Shown here: positions 17,261 through 26,322 of the stretch, piece after piece
Numbering within the stretch: position 1 is the stretch's first letter
Layout: every line of letters begins with the position of its first letter
Assembly: GCA_902780985.1 (NCBI GenBank)
Contig: CACZHN010000011.1
Span: forward strand, 1-46,147
Direction: 5' to 3'
DNA from: an uncultured Lachnospiraceae bacterium
GTDB lineage: Bacteria; Bacillota_A; Clostridia; Lachnospirales; Lachnospiraceae
Length of the DNA: 46,147 nucleotides
Notes under the pieces: generated by a model
Seen by the model: only the letters and a program-made list of their open reading frames with translations
Database searches by the model: none
Told to the model about the DNA's origin: nothing
Translations under genes and position numbers: made by a program

Positions 17261-18427
17261 ATGAAAATAGCAATAGCCGGAACAGGATATGTTGGATTAT
17301 CACTTGCAGTGCTTCTTGCACAGCATAACGAAGTAACAGCGGTTGATATCGTTGAAGAAAAAGTAGAAATGATCAACAACCGCAAGTCACCTATAGTGGA
17401 TGCGGAGATACAGAAGTATCTCGCTGAAAAAGAACTGAACCTTAAGGCAACAACAGATGCCGAGGCAGCATATAAGGAAGCTGAGTTTGTCATCATTTCA
17501 ACTCCGACAAACTATGATTCCGATAAGGATTATTTCGATACAAGCTCTGTTGAGACTGTTATCGGTATGGTCACAAAGGTTAATCCGGATGCGGTAATGA
17601 TCATCAAGTCCACAATACCTGTAGGATTTACAAAGGGTGTAAGAGAGAAGTTCAAGTCAGAGAATATCATATTCTCCCCTGAGTTCCTTCGTGAAGGAAA
17701 GGCTCTCTACGACAACCTGTATCCATCAAGAATCATCGTGGGTGAAGATTCCGAGAGAGCACATAAGTTTGCGGGACTTCTGAAGGAAGGAGCTATCAAG
17801 AAGGATATCCCTACACTTTTCACAGGTTCCACAGAGGCAGAGGCTATCAAGCTTTTCGCAAATACATATCTTGCTCTGAGAGTAGCTTACTTCAACGAGC
17901 TTGATACATATGCAGAGATGAAGGGATTAAACCCTGCAGACATCATCCAGGGTATAGGTCTGGATCCGAGAATCGGTGACTTCTACAACAACCCATCCTT
18001 CGGATACGGCGGATACTGCCTGCCTAAGGATACAAAGCAGTTGAGAGCAAACTATAAGGACGTTCCGGAAAATCTTATCACGGCTATCGTTAATTCAAAC
18101 AGCACAAGAAAAGATTTCATCGCTAACCAGATCATCAAGCGTTCACCGGAAACAGTTGGTATATACAGACTTACCATGAAGCACGATTCCGATAACTTCA
18201 GACAGTCTTCAATCCAGGGAATCATGAAGAGACTGAAGGCCGAGGGAATCAATATCGTGATCTACGAGCCGACTATTCAGGACGATTACTTCAACAAGAG
18301 CAAGGTCATCCATGACATGGATGAATTCAAGCGTATATCGGATGTTATAGTTGCCAACAGATTCAACGAAGAACTGGATGACGTGATCGACAAGGTATAT
18401 ACAAGAGATATTTATTGCAGAGATTGA
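17261..18427 (+). CDS. ugd: UDP-glucose 6-dehydrogenase
   Basis: Oxidises UDP-glucose to UDP-glucuronate with two NAD+. The 388-aa protein is complete: the NAD-binding GTGYVGLS at the N-terminus, [21 protein letters not shown], and the catalytic Cys253 in [11 protein letters not shown]. It has the short length of the E. coli and streptococcal enzymes. A closely related UDP-ManNAc or other nucleotide-sugar dehydrogenase is less likely given these motifs. The ribosome site GAGGAAGAG lies just upstream. It supplies an acidic sugar or its derivative to the glycan made by the neighbouring transferases and exported by the ABC transporter encoded next. Confidence 0.9.
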   Translation: MKIAIAGTGYVGLSLAVLLAQHNEVTAVDIVEEKVEMINNRKSPIVDAEIQKYLAEKELNLKATTDAEAAYKEAEFVIISTPTNYDSDKDYFDTSSVETVIGMVTKVNPDAVMIIKSTIPVGFTKGVREKFKSENIIFSPEFLREGKALYDNLYPSRIIVGEDSERAHKFAGLLKEGAIKKDIPTLFTGSTEAEAIKLFANTYLALRVAYFNELDTYAEMKGLNPADIIQGIGLDPRIGDFYNNPSFGYGGYCLPKDTKQLRANYKDVPENLITAIVNSNSTRKDFIANQIIKRSPETVGIYRLTMKHDSDNFRQSSIQGIMKRLKAEGINIVIYEPTIQDDYFNKSKVIHDMDEFKRISDVIVANRFNEELDDVIDKVYTRDIYCRD

Positions 18428-18430
18428 TAA

Positions 18431-19822
18431 ATGAGTAAGAAGAAAATATTAAAGTTAATATTTGTTCTGGTAGTACTGCTGTTTAATGTATTTGTTATCC
18501 GCAACGGAAGATTCGGCGGTGCGAAGGGCGACAACATCACCCTGGGCATAAGCGTATTTACCGATAAGGAAACGGATTATCAGCTTTACTACGCAAGAGA
18601 GAACGAGACTCTTACGGAGGAGAACAGCTCCATAGTACATGTAGCGTCAAATGCATCTCAGAACGTGGAATTCGTATTTCCGTCGGACTGTAAGACGGTA
18701 AGACTTGACCTCGGAAATAAAGATGCGGAGATAAAAGTAAGCAGCTTTTATTTCAAGGCGGGAAAGTTCAAGGATGAGGTATCTCTTCAGGAACTGGGCG
18801 ATATGATCGGAAAGTACGGCTCCGATACGACTTCCGCTATGGAGGGAGATACTCTCAAGATATCCGTTAAGGGCGGAGATCCTTATACTTTCGTGGATGT
18901 AAATCCGGAAAGGATCGAGAGAGATTACAGAGCCGCAACCAAGACAAGAGATCTTGTGATAAGCCTTATCATATGTCTCATCATGGATCTTATCGCAGCC
19001 TATGCGTTAAAGCATTTTGCGGCGCTTATCGATGTGCCGACAGAGATATACCGTCACAGAAAAGTGGCACTGACTCTGGCAAAGAACGACTTCAAGACAA
19101 AGTATGCGGGATCATATCTGGGTATCGTATGGGCATTCATACAGCCCGTTGTGACGATACTTGTATACTGGTTCGTATTCCAGGTAGGATTCAAGTCCGG
19201 AAATATGAAGGGACATCCTTTTGTACTTTATCTGGTATCGGGAATCGTTCCGTGGTTCTTCTTCTCGGACGGACTTAACGGAGGAACCGCAGCACTTACC
19301 GAGTACAGTTACCTTGTAAAGAAGGTAGTGTTCAACATCGACATACTGCCTCTTATAAAGGTTGTGGCAGCGGTATTCGTACATGCGTTTTTTGTTCTTT
19401 TCGCGATTCTTCTGGGATGCCTCCTCGGATACTACCCGACAATATATCTGGTGCAGATCATTTACTATGTATTCTGCAGCTTCGTATTTACACTGGGACT
19501 AACGTATCTTACGTCGGCGGTAGTGGTATTCTTCAGAGATTTAAATCAGTTTATCAGTATATTTGTACTTCAGGTCGGAATGTGGCTCACCCCTATCATG
19601 TGGGATGAAAACATCCTTCCGGCATGGCTCAGACTTATCTTCAAAGCCAACCCGATGTACTATGTGGTGGACGGCTTCAGAGATGCCATGGTCTACCATA
19701 AGTGGGTATGGGAAGGCAAAGCCCTTTGGACAATATATTTCTGGGTTATCACATTCCTGATCTTCGGATTCGGAACAAGAGTTTTCAGAAGACTCAAGGT
19801 TCATTTTGCGGATGTTCTGTAA
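18431..19822 (+). CDS. Polysaccharide ABC-exporter permease (Wzm/TagG-like) with N-terminal extracytoplasmic domain
   Basis: Inner-membrane half of an ABC-2 glycan exporter, 463 aa against about 260-280 for most Wzm/TagG proteins. The extra length is N-terminal: helix 1 (about 5-22), a soluble, probably beta-rich segment outside the membrane (about 25-170) and helix 2 (about 176-197). The standard permease core follows, starting with the amphipathic KVALTLAKNDFKTKYAGSYLG and then VWAFIQPVVTILVYW, GIVPWFFFSDGL and the late MWLTPIMWDENILP and NPMYYVVDGFRDA motifs typical of this family. It is 27 nt from its ATPase partner. The role of the added domain is unknown; polymer recognition or assembly outside the membrane are possibilities. 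Confidence 0.85.
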   Translation: MSKKKILKLIFVLVVLLFNVFVIRNGRFGGAKGDNITLGISVFTDKETDYQLYYARENETLTEENSSIVHVASNASQNVEFVFPSDCKTVRLDLGNKDAEIKVSSFYFKAGKFKDEVSLQELGDMIGKYGSDTTSAMEGDTLKISVKGGDPYTFVDVNPERIERDYRAATKTRDLVISLIICLIMDLIAAYALKHFAALIDVPTEIYRHRKVALTLAKNDFKTKYAGSYLGIVWAFIQPVVTILVYWFVFQVGFKSGNMKGHPFVLYLVSGIVPWFFFSDGLNGGTAALTEYSYLVKKVVFNIDILPLIKVVAAVFVHAFFVLFAILLGCLLGYYPTIYLVQIIYYVFCSFVFTLGLTYLTSAVVVFFRDLNQFISIFVLQVGMWLTPIMWDENILPAWLRLIFKANPMYYVVDGFRDAMVYHKWVWEGKALWTIYFWVITFLIFGFGTRVFRRLKVHFADVL

Positions 19823-19849
19823 AGTCCGCTTATTGCGAGGGATTGATTA

Positions 19850-21160
19850 ATGGCAGCTAATGCTATAGTAGTTAATAACGTTTCAAAACTTTATAAATTG
19901 TACAACAAGCCGTCGGACAGACTTAAGGAGTCTCTGGGACTCTCCAAGAAGGTGAGCTATAAAGAGCACTATGCGCTCCATGACCTCAGCTTCTCCATAA
20001 AGAAGGGAGAATGCGTGGGTATCATCGGAACCAACGGTGCGGGTAAGTCCACCATCCTGAAGATAATAACCGGAGTACTTAATCCCACAGCGGGAGAGGT
20101 TACCATCGACGGACGTATATCGGCACTCCTGGAACTGGGAGCCGGCTTCAACATGGAGTATACGGGTATAGAAAATGTATATCTGAACGGAACCATGATC
20201 GGCTTCTCGAAGGAAGAAATCGACCAAAAGCTGGATGACATCTTAGCTTTTGCGGATATCGGAGATTTCGTAAATCAGCCTGTAAAGACATATTCTTCGG
20301 GTATGTTCGTCAGACTCGCATTTGCGGTAGCGATAAATATCGACCCGGAGATTCTCATCGTAGACGAGGCTCTTTCGGTAGGTGACGTATTCTTCCAGGC
20401 AAAATGCTACAAGAAGTTCGAGGAGTTTAAGAAAGCGGGAAAGACTATTCTCTTTGTAAGTCACGACCTCTCGAGTATCGAGAAGTACTGTGACAGAGCT
20501 ATCCTTCTGGATCACGGAAGAAGCATAGCCGAAGGAGAACCTATAAATATCATAAACATTTATAAGAAGGTCATGACAGGTGTAAGCGTGGACGAAGCCA
20601 CAGCCGAAAAGGATGAGGAGTTCGATCCGAAAAGCGTTGCGACCCATGAGGAAGGTAAGCTCTGGAAAGACAGCCTGACCGTAAATCCGAATCTGGATGA
20701 GTACGGCGATATGGGCGCCAAGCTTATAGACGTGGGAGTTTTCGACGATGAAGGAAATCTTACTACCACCATCATGAAGGGATCCAAGTTCACTCTGTGT
20801 TCCAAGATCGAGTTCTTTAAGGATATCGAAGACCCGATATTCACATATACCTTTAAGACCATAAAGGGACAGGATATCACGGGCTCCAATACCATGTATG
20901 AAAAGGTCAGCGTTGGAACGGCCCATGCGGGTGATATATACGTTGCATCCTTTACACAGGACATGTTCCTTCAGGGCGGAGAGTATCTGCTTTCCATGAG
21001 CTGTACAAGCTATGTGGACGGAGAACTTGTAGCTCACGACAGATTGTATGATGTATTGAATATTACGGTTGTTTCTGAAAAGAATACCGTAGGGTTCTAT
21101 GATATGAATTCTCAGGTAGAGGTACAACTGGTCAGAGATGGACTTAAAAAACAGGCATAA
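19850..21160 (+). CDS. Polysaccharide ABC-exporter ATPase with Wzt-type C-terminal domain
   Basis: Cytoplasmic ATPase of 436 aa. The ABC domain (about 1-245) shows Walker A GTNGAGKST (about 60-68), the signature YSSGM (about 148), Walker B ILIVDEA (about 168-174) and the switch His in FVSHD. The C-terminal part (about 270-436) resembles the carbohydrate-binding domain of O-antigen Wzt proteins, which recognises the chain to be exported; teichoic acid TagH has a different C-terminus. This suggests the exporter reads a specific sugar feature on its polymer. It pairs with the preceding permease gene and overlaps the following gene by 23 nt. Confidence 0.9.
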   Translation: MAANAIVVNNVSKLYKLYNKPSDRLKESLGLSKKVSYKEHYALHDLSFSIKKGECVGIIGTNGAGKSTILKIITGVLNPTAGEVTIDGRISALLELGAGFNMEYTGIENVYLNGTMIGFSKEEIDQKLDDILAFADIGDFVNQPVKTYSSGMFVRLAFAVAINIDPEILIVDEALSVGDVFFQAKCYKKFEEFKKAGKTILFVSHDLSSIEKYCDRAILLDHGRSIAEGEPINIINIYKKVMTGVSVDEATAEKDEEFDPKSVATHEEGKLWKDSLTVNPNLDEYGDMGAKLIDVGVFDDEGNLTTTIMKGSKFTLCSKIEFFKDIEDPIFTYTFKTIKGQDITGSNTMYEKVSVGTAHAGDIYVASFTQDMFLQGGEYLLSMSCTSYVDGELVAHDRLYDVLNITVVSEKNTVGFYDMNSQVEVQLVRDGLKKQA

Positions 21161-22154
21161 AACAGTTTACATAATATTACTCGTAATGCTATTATTGCTG
21201 GTGGGAGCGGCAGCGCTTATTCTGCTGTTTCGACGAGGTGAAAAGGCCGAGCTTTTGGAACCTGCTGAAACCGTGCACAGCAATGATGCGAAGTTCTTCA
21301 AAGACAAAATAATAGCCGGCGTGGATGGGGCTTTGACGGTTCTGGATTACGACGGAAAAGAAGCGGCGCGGTACCCGGATATCAGAGTTCAGTGGTGCCA
21401 CAGTCTTGAATCGGAAAACCTTATAGTATACGGCAACGATTACAGACAGGTGGGCATCCTTCAGCTGGACAATGATTACAATGTCACGCTGCATAATAAG
21501 ATATACGAAGGTGAAAACCTGTATATAGATCCTACGATAATCAAGGCAGACAGCAGTTATTTCGTTACATTTACCGAGATAATCGGAGCAGTGAATAACT
21601 CCGATCCGAATGGGGAAAACGGTGAATATAAGCTTCACCTCTATAAGTCGGAGGATCTGGAAAACTGGGAAGAAGTGGCTGTGATCCTGGATAACAGCAG
21701 GAACACGGAAGATATAGATATAATGTTTGAACATGGCAGGTTCGAAGTATTCTACGAACTGGAAGATTACGATAAGGGTTGTTCGAGTATAAATGTCATT
21801 ACATCCAAGGATGAGACGGGAACAGCCTGGAATGAACCGAAGGAACTTCTGCCGGCAGATGCGGATCATGAGATGGCCTGCATCGAGAAGCGTGAGGACG
21901 GTTACAGGATCTGGTACAGCTGTGACAAGGATGCACCGGGACAGAGCTACTCGGCGGGACGGATATACTGCGCCGACTTTGAGGAAGACCTGACCTGCAG
22001 GGCGAAAGACGAAGCTCTTATAAAAAGGCAGTCCGAATATGACGGCATAGGCGGAGTCAGACTGTATGACGTAAGGCAGATCGACGGAAAAAACTATTAT
22101 CTGTATGCGAGAAATTATCTTACGGATAACGAACTCAGAATAATTATAAAATAG
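21138..22154 (+). CDS. Membrane-anchored beta-propeller protein (GH43/GH32-like), function unknown
   Basis: Protein of 338 aa with a single N-terminal membrane helix (about 10-29, IYIILLVMLLLLVGAAALIL) and the rest predicted outside the cell. The soluble part has repeating blade-like segments such as FFKDKIIAGVDG, LYIDPTIIKADSSYFVTF, LHLYKSEDLENWEEVAVI, DIDIMFEHGRFEVFYE and GYRIWYSCDKD. These match the style of GH43/GH32 five-bladed propellers. I cannot assign catalytic acids with confidence, so it may be a hydrolase that trims the polymer or a non-catalytic sugar-binding protein. It overlaps the exporter ATPase gene, so a role close to export or polymer processing is likely. Confidence 0.55.
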   Translation: MDLKNRHKTVYIILLVMLLLLVGAAALILLFRRGEKAELLEPAETVHSNDAKFFKDKIIAGVDGALTVLDYDGKEAARYPDIRVQWCHSLESENLIVYGNDYRQVGILQLDNDYNVTLHNKIYEGENLYIDPTIIKADSSYFVTFTEIIGAVNNSDPNGENGEYKLHLYKSEDLENWEEVAVILDNSRNTEDIDIMFEHGRFEVFYELEDYDKGCSSINVITSKDETGTAWNEPKELLPADADHEMACIEKREDGYRIWYSCDKDAPGQSYSAGRIYCADFEEDLTCRAKDEALIKRQSEYDGIGGVRLYDVRQIDGKNYYLYARNYLTDNELRIIIK

Positions 22155-22182
22155 AGTTTTTTTCTTAAACAAGGGAGCAAAA

Positions 22183-25100
22183 ATGTACGACACAATCGGA
22201 AATGTAAAAGTAAGTTACGACTTTTATAAAGAAACTGAAAAGAAGGATATGAGCAAGAAGGAGCAGAAGCTTTTCGACATCGTAAGCGGTGACGAAGATT
22301 TCGAAGAGTTCCTCATCGGCGAGTCCGACTCATATTATCTCTATAATCTTTCCAACGTAATCCATAACATTCTCGAATGGTATGATTTCGGTCAGGAAAA
22401 AACACTTCTGGAAGTAGGTTCGGGAAGCGGTGCTCTTACGGGACTTTTCTGCGAAAGACTGGAGAAGGTTACCTGTATAGAGAAGGATAAGCAGTTATCC
22501 GTGATCAACGCTACAAGAAACCGCGAAGCAAAGAATCTGGATATCCTGGTAGGCGATATCAGAGAGATTTCCATAGACGACAAGTTCGATTATGTCACAC
22601 TTATCGGAGGTGCCGAGTATCTTGAAGAGGCTAAGAGATTCCTTAAGCCGGGCGGAACCGTGATCCTTTCCGCAAACAACAAGTTCGGTATCAGAAACTG
22701 GGCAGGTAAGGAAGATAAGAGCGATGCGGAGAAGGAGTTCTCAAAGCATGCCCTGAAGGAAATGATCCGTAATGCCGGATTCGAGAACGCAAAGTTCTTC
22801 TACCCTGTATCGGACTATAAGCTCCCTCTGGAGATCTACTCCGACAGAAGCCTTCCGAAGGCATGGAGCATAGCGGGCAATTCACCTTCCTACGATAAGG
22901 ACAGAGTCCTCTACTTCGATGAGGATAAGGCACTGAACGCTGTCATCGAAGACGGAATGTTCGATAAGTTTGCAAATTCCTATCTCATATTCTGCAATGA
23001 CTTTGCGGCAAAGGATAAGGGAATCAATACGGTTTACACCAAGTATAACTCCATGAGAAAGCCGGAGTTCCAGGTGGCAACCGGAATCGTGGATGACGGA
23101 AAAGAGAAGTACGTTGTTAAGAGACCTATCGTACCGAAGGCCGAGAGACACGTATACAGGATCATATATAACTTCGATACATACAGAGACAATTACTATA
23201 ACAAGATAAAGTTTGCGGATTGTACCGAGATCGAGAAGGGAATCAAGTTCCCGTTCATTTCCGGAAAGGGACTTCTGGACGGATTCGATTTCGCCGCAGC
23301 GGAAAAAGAAGAGATAATCGAGAAGGTCAATTCTTTATTCGATATCATCCTTGATATCAGAAAAGAATACTTCGTTCCTTTCGAAGTCAGTGACGGATTT
23401 AAGGAGATATTCGGAGAGGCTTATCCTGTAAAGGTTGAAGGACTCAGCGTATCCAATCTGGATTCCATCTTCGATAACTTCGTTATCTCCGACGACGGCA
23501 TACAGTGCATCGACTACGAGTGGATGTTCGATGTATGCGTCAACTTTAACGAAGACGAGCAGAAGATCTACGGATCCATGGAAGAGCATTTCCAGCAGCA
23601 TGTTCACGGCAAGGACAGACGCTACTTCTATCTGAACAACTACTTAAAGAATACCGTAAGAGTCGAGACTCTTACAGACGAGATAGAGCAGAAGACTCAG
23701 CATATCGAAAACCTTGCTGCGGAAGTAGAGAGCAGGGAAGAAGAGATTGCAACCGATAAGATCACCATCAAGAACCTTGAAGATCAGATCACCGCGAAGA
23801 ACGAGCATATCGACAATCAGAAGCAGGAGATTGCTTCAAAGGATGAATTCATCGAACACGTAAAGACCAAGTTGGATGAGGCAAATGATCATATCGCCGA
23901 GCTGCTGGACGAAAGCGGCAAGAAGGACGGAAAGATCGCTCAGCTTGAGGCAGATACGGACGTTCTGAATGCAAGAGTCGAGAATCTCAGTACAGCCCTT
24001 GAGAACAAGGTTCAGGAAATGGGCAGACTGGGCAAGGAGATTGCCGAGAAGGACAGCGCCATCATCGAGCAGAGAGAGCTGATCCAGGAGTATCACAGAG
24101 CCTTGAAGAATCCTTTCTACGGCATGTACATGATCGGCAAGAAGGGATACTCAAGACTGTATCTCAAGTTTGCATCTGAAGAGAAGAAGGCAGAGTTCCT
24201 TGAGACCAGGAAGGTGGGCAAGGACTTTGTGAAGTATAAAGATCTGGTGGAAGAAGTTCCGAAGAGCTACGAGCAGTGGATAAGCTACCGCGAGAGCAAG
24301 GAAGTTCAGGATGAGACCTTTGAATATATGCCGAAGATATCCATTCTGGTACCGGTATATAACGTTCTGGATAAGCACCTTGTTCCGTGCATCGAATCCG
24401 TTGTGAACCAGACCTATCCTAACTGGGAGCTGTGTCTTGCGGACGACTGCTCCACATGGGATAACGTAAAGGAGACTCTGAAGAAGTACGAGGAGAATCC
24501 GAAGATCAAGGTTGTATACAGAACCGAGAACGGACACATCTCAAGAAGCACCAATTCCGCTCTTGAGGTTGCAACGGGAGAGTTTATAGCCCTTCTGGAC
24601 TGCGACGACGTACTCCGTCCGAACGCACTTTACGAAGTGGTAAAGGAACTGAACAAGAACAGAGAACTGGACTTCATTTACAGTGATGAAGACAAGGTGG
24701 ACGATGATGGCAACAACAGACATATGCCGCATTTCAAGCCTGACTGGTCACCTGATACACTTATGGCTCACATGTATACATGCCATTTCGGCGTTTACAG
24801 AAAGAGCATTGCCGATGAGATCGGCGGACTGAGAGTGGGACTTGAGGGATCTCAGGACTATGACTTCACCCTCAGATTTACAGAGAAGACCACAGCCGAT
24901 AAGATCGCGCACATCGCAAAGATCCTTTATCACTGGAGAGAGAGAAAAGAGTCTACAGCCGGAAATGCAGTGGTTAAGCCTTACGTATTCGAGGCAGCCA
25001 AGAGAGCAAAGCTGGAGGCTATGGAAAGACGCGGACTCAGCGGAAAGACAGTCTTCGATGACATTACTCATCAGTATAACGTGGTATATGACGTAAAGGA

Positions 25101-26301
25101 TGAGCCGACGGTAAGTATCGTGATCCCTTCAAAGGACAACTACGAAGTCCTGAAGAGATGTATAGATACACTGTACGATATAACGGCATATAAGAACTTC
25201 GAAGTTGTACTCGTGGATAACGGAAGCAGCGACGAGAATAAAGAGAAGTACATGGGTCTGGCCGAGAAGTACGGCTTCAGATACATTTACGGTAAGATGG
25301 ATTTCAACTTCTCCAAGATGTGCAACATCGGTGTGGAGGCTGCAAAGGGTGAGTACATCCTTCTCCTCAACGACGATATCGAGATAGTTGAGAAGGACTG
25401 GCTCAGCGTCATGCTGGGACAGGCACAGCTGGATCATGCCGGAGCGGTAGGAGCAAAGCTTCTGTATCCTAATACACATAACATTCAGCATGTGGGCGTT
25501 ATCAATATCGAGAACGGACCGGTTCACGCCTTCAGCGGAATGTCCGACGACAACATTTACTATTTCGGACGCAATCGTCTGAATTACAACGTGATCGCAG
25601 TTACCGCTGCCTGTCTTCTTGTAAAGAAGGCCAAGTACGAAGAGGTGGGCGGACTCGACGAGAACTTTGCGGTTGCATATAACGATATCGATTTCTGTAT
25701 GAAGCTCTGCGAAGCAGGTTACTTCAACGTAGTGAGAAACGATATCAAACTGCTGCATCATGAATCCGTCAGCAGAGGCAACGACCTCATCGATACGGAG
25801 AAGATGCGCAGACTCATGAACGAGGAGAAGAAGCTTTACAAGAAGCATCCTAAGTATGCTCACTTCGATCCGTTCTACAATGAGAATCTTACCCAGCACA
25901 GACCTGACTTCTCGGAGGGTTACGAACAGTTCAGATTTGTAAAGTCCAAGATCCAGGAGAAGAAGATCGATACCAGAGTAAACAACAAGCTGGAATGCAA
26001 TCTCGATTCCGTAAATATCGGAAGATACATCGAGATCGAAGGCTGGGGTTATATCAAGGGTTACGGAAAGAACAACGATCTGAACTACATGCTGTATCTT
26101 GACGGTGAGAAGAAACTTCTCGTATCCACAAAGAGATTCTACAGACCTGATGTGGCTGCGGGATTCCCGGAGGAGAGAAATATCGAGTTTACCGGATTTA
26201 AGGCTATGTTCCCGTTTGAGAGAATTCCGAACGGAAGCTATAAGATATGGCTGATCACGGACAAGGGTGCGGTTGACACAGGAAAGACACTCGAAAAATA
26301 A
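22183..26301 (+). CDS. Giant multidomain glycosyltransferase: methyltransferase, kinase-like, coiled coil, two GT2 domains, beta domain
   Basis: Single chain of 1372 aa. Domains by position: a SAM methyltransferase (about 60-200) with LLEVGSGSGALTG; a region resembling protein-kinase-fold sugar kinases (about 230-480), ending in a DDGIQCIDYEW-type motif; a long coiled coil (about 495-637); a first GT2 (about 717-950, PKISILVPVYN and LLDCDDV); a second GT2 (about 975-1220, PTVSIVIPSKDN and LLNDDIE); and a C-terminal beta-rich domain (about 1262-1372). The layout resembles O-antigen polymerising or capping enzymes such as WbdD plus WbdA, where a coiled coil measures chain length and a methyl or phosphomethyl cap ends growth. 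That analogy fits the neighbouring ABC exporter with its Wzt-like domain. The ribosome site AGGGAG is 5 nt from the ATG. Specificities are unknown. Confidence 0.8.
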   Translation: MYDTIGNVKVSYDFYKETEKKDMSKKEQKLFDIVSGDEDFEEFLIGESDSYYLYNLSNVIHNILEWYDFGQEKTLLEVGSGSGALTGLFCERLEKVTCIEKDKQLSVINATRNREAKNLDILVGDIREISIDDKFDYVTLIGGAEYLEEAKRFLKPGGTVILSANNKFGIRNWAGKEDKSDAEKEFSKHALKEMIRNAGFENAKFFYPVSDYKLPLEIYSDRSLPKAWSIAGNSPSYDKDRVLYFDEDKALNAVIEDGMFDKFANSYLIFCNDFAAKDKGINTVYTKYNSMRKPEFQVATGIVDDGKEKYVVKRPIVPKAERHVYRIIYNFDTYRDNYYNKIKFADCTEIEKGIKFPFISGKGLLDGFDFAAAEKEEIIEKVNSLFDIILDIRKEYFVPFEVSDGFKEIFGEAYPVKVEGLSVSNLDSIFDNFVISDDGIQCIDYEWMFDVCVNFNEDEQKIYGSMEEHFQQHVHGKDRRYFYLNNYLKNTVRVETLTDEIEQKTQHIENLAAEVESREEEIATDKITIKNLEDQITAKNEHIDNQKQEIASKDEFIEHVKTKLDEANDHIAELLDESGKKDGKIAQLEADTDVLNARVENLSTALENKVQEMGRLGKEIAEKDSAIIEQRELIQEYHRALKNPFYGMYMIGKKGYSRLYLKFASEEKKAEFLETRKVGKDFVKYKDLVEEVPKSYEQWISYRESKEVQDETFEYMPKISILVPVYNVLDKHLVPCIESVVNQTYPNWELCLADDCSTWDNVKETLKKYEENPKIKVVYRTENGHISRSTNSALEVATGEFIALLDCDDVLRPNALYEVVKELNKNRELDFIYSDEDKVDDDGNNRHMPHFKPDWSPDTLMAHMYTCHFGVYRKSIADEIGGLRVGLEGSQDYDFTLRFTEKTTADKIAHIAKILYHWRERKESTAGNAVVKPYVFEAAKRAKLEAMERRGLSGKTVFDDITHQYNVVYDVKDEPTVSIVIPSKDNYEVLKRCIDTLYDITAYKNFEVVLVDNGSSDENKEKYMGLAEKYGFRYIYGKMDFNFSKMCNIGVEAAKGEYILLLNDDIEIVEKDWLSVMLGQAQLDHAGAVGAKLLYPNTHNIQHVGVINIENGPVHAFSGMSDDNIYYFGRNRLNYNVIAVTAACLLVKKAKYEEVGGLDENFAVAYNDIDFCMKLCEAGYFNVVRNDIKLLHHESVSRGNDLIDTEKMRRLMNEEKKLYKKHPKYAHFDPFYNENLTQHRPDFSEGYEQFRFVKSKIQEKKIDTRVNNKLECNLDSVNIGRYIEIEGWGYIKGYGKNNDLNYMLYLDGEKKLLVSTKRFYRPDVAAGFPEERNIEFTGFKAMFPFERIPNGSYKIWLITDKGAVDTGKTLEK

Positions 26302-26322
26302 CCGGACTAAAGGTGAAATGAT

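Noticed and set aside
20243..22193. Long minus-strand open frames (about 294 and 333 codons) opposite the exporter ATPase and propeller genes
   Set aside because: They mirror genes with clear family motifs, have no ribosome sites and give Ile/Tyr/Val/Arg-rich protein typical of antisense shadows.
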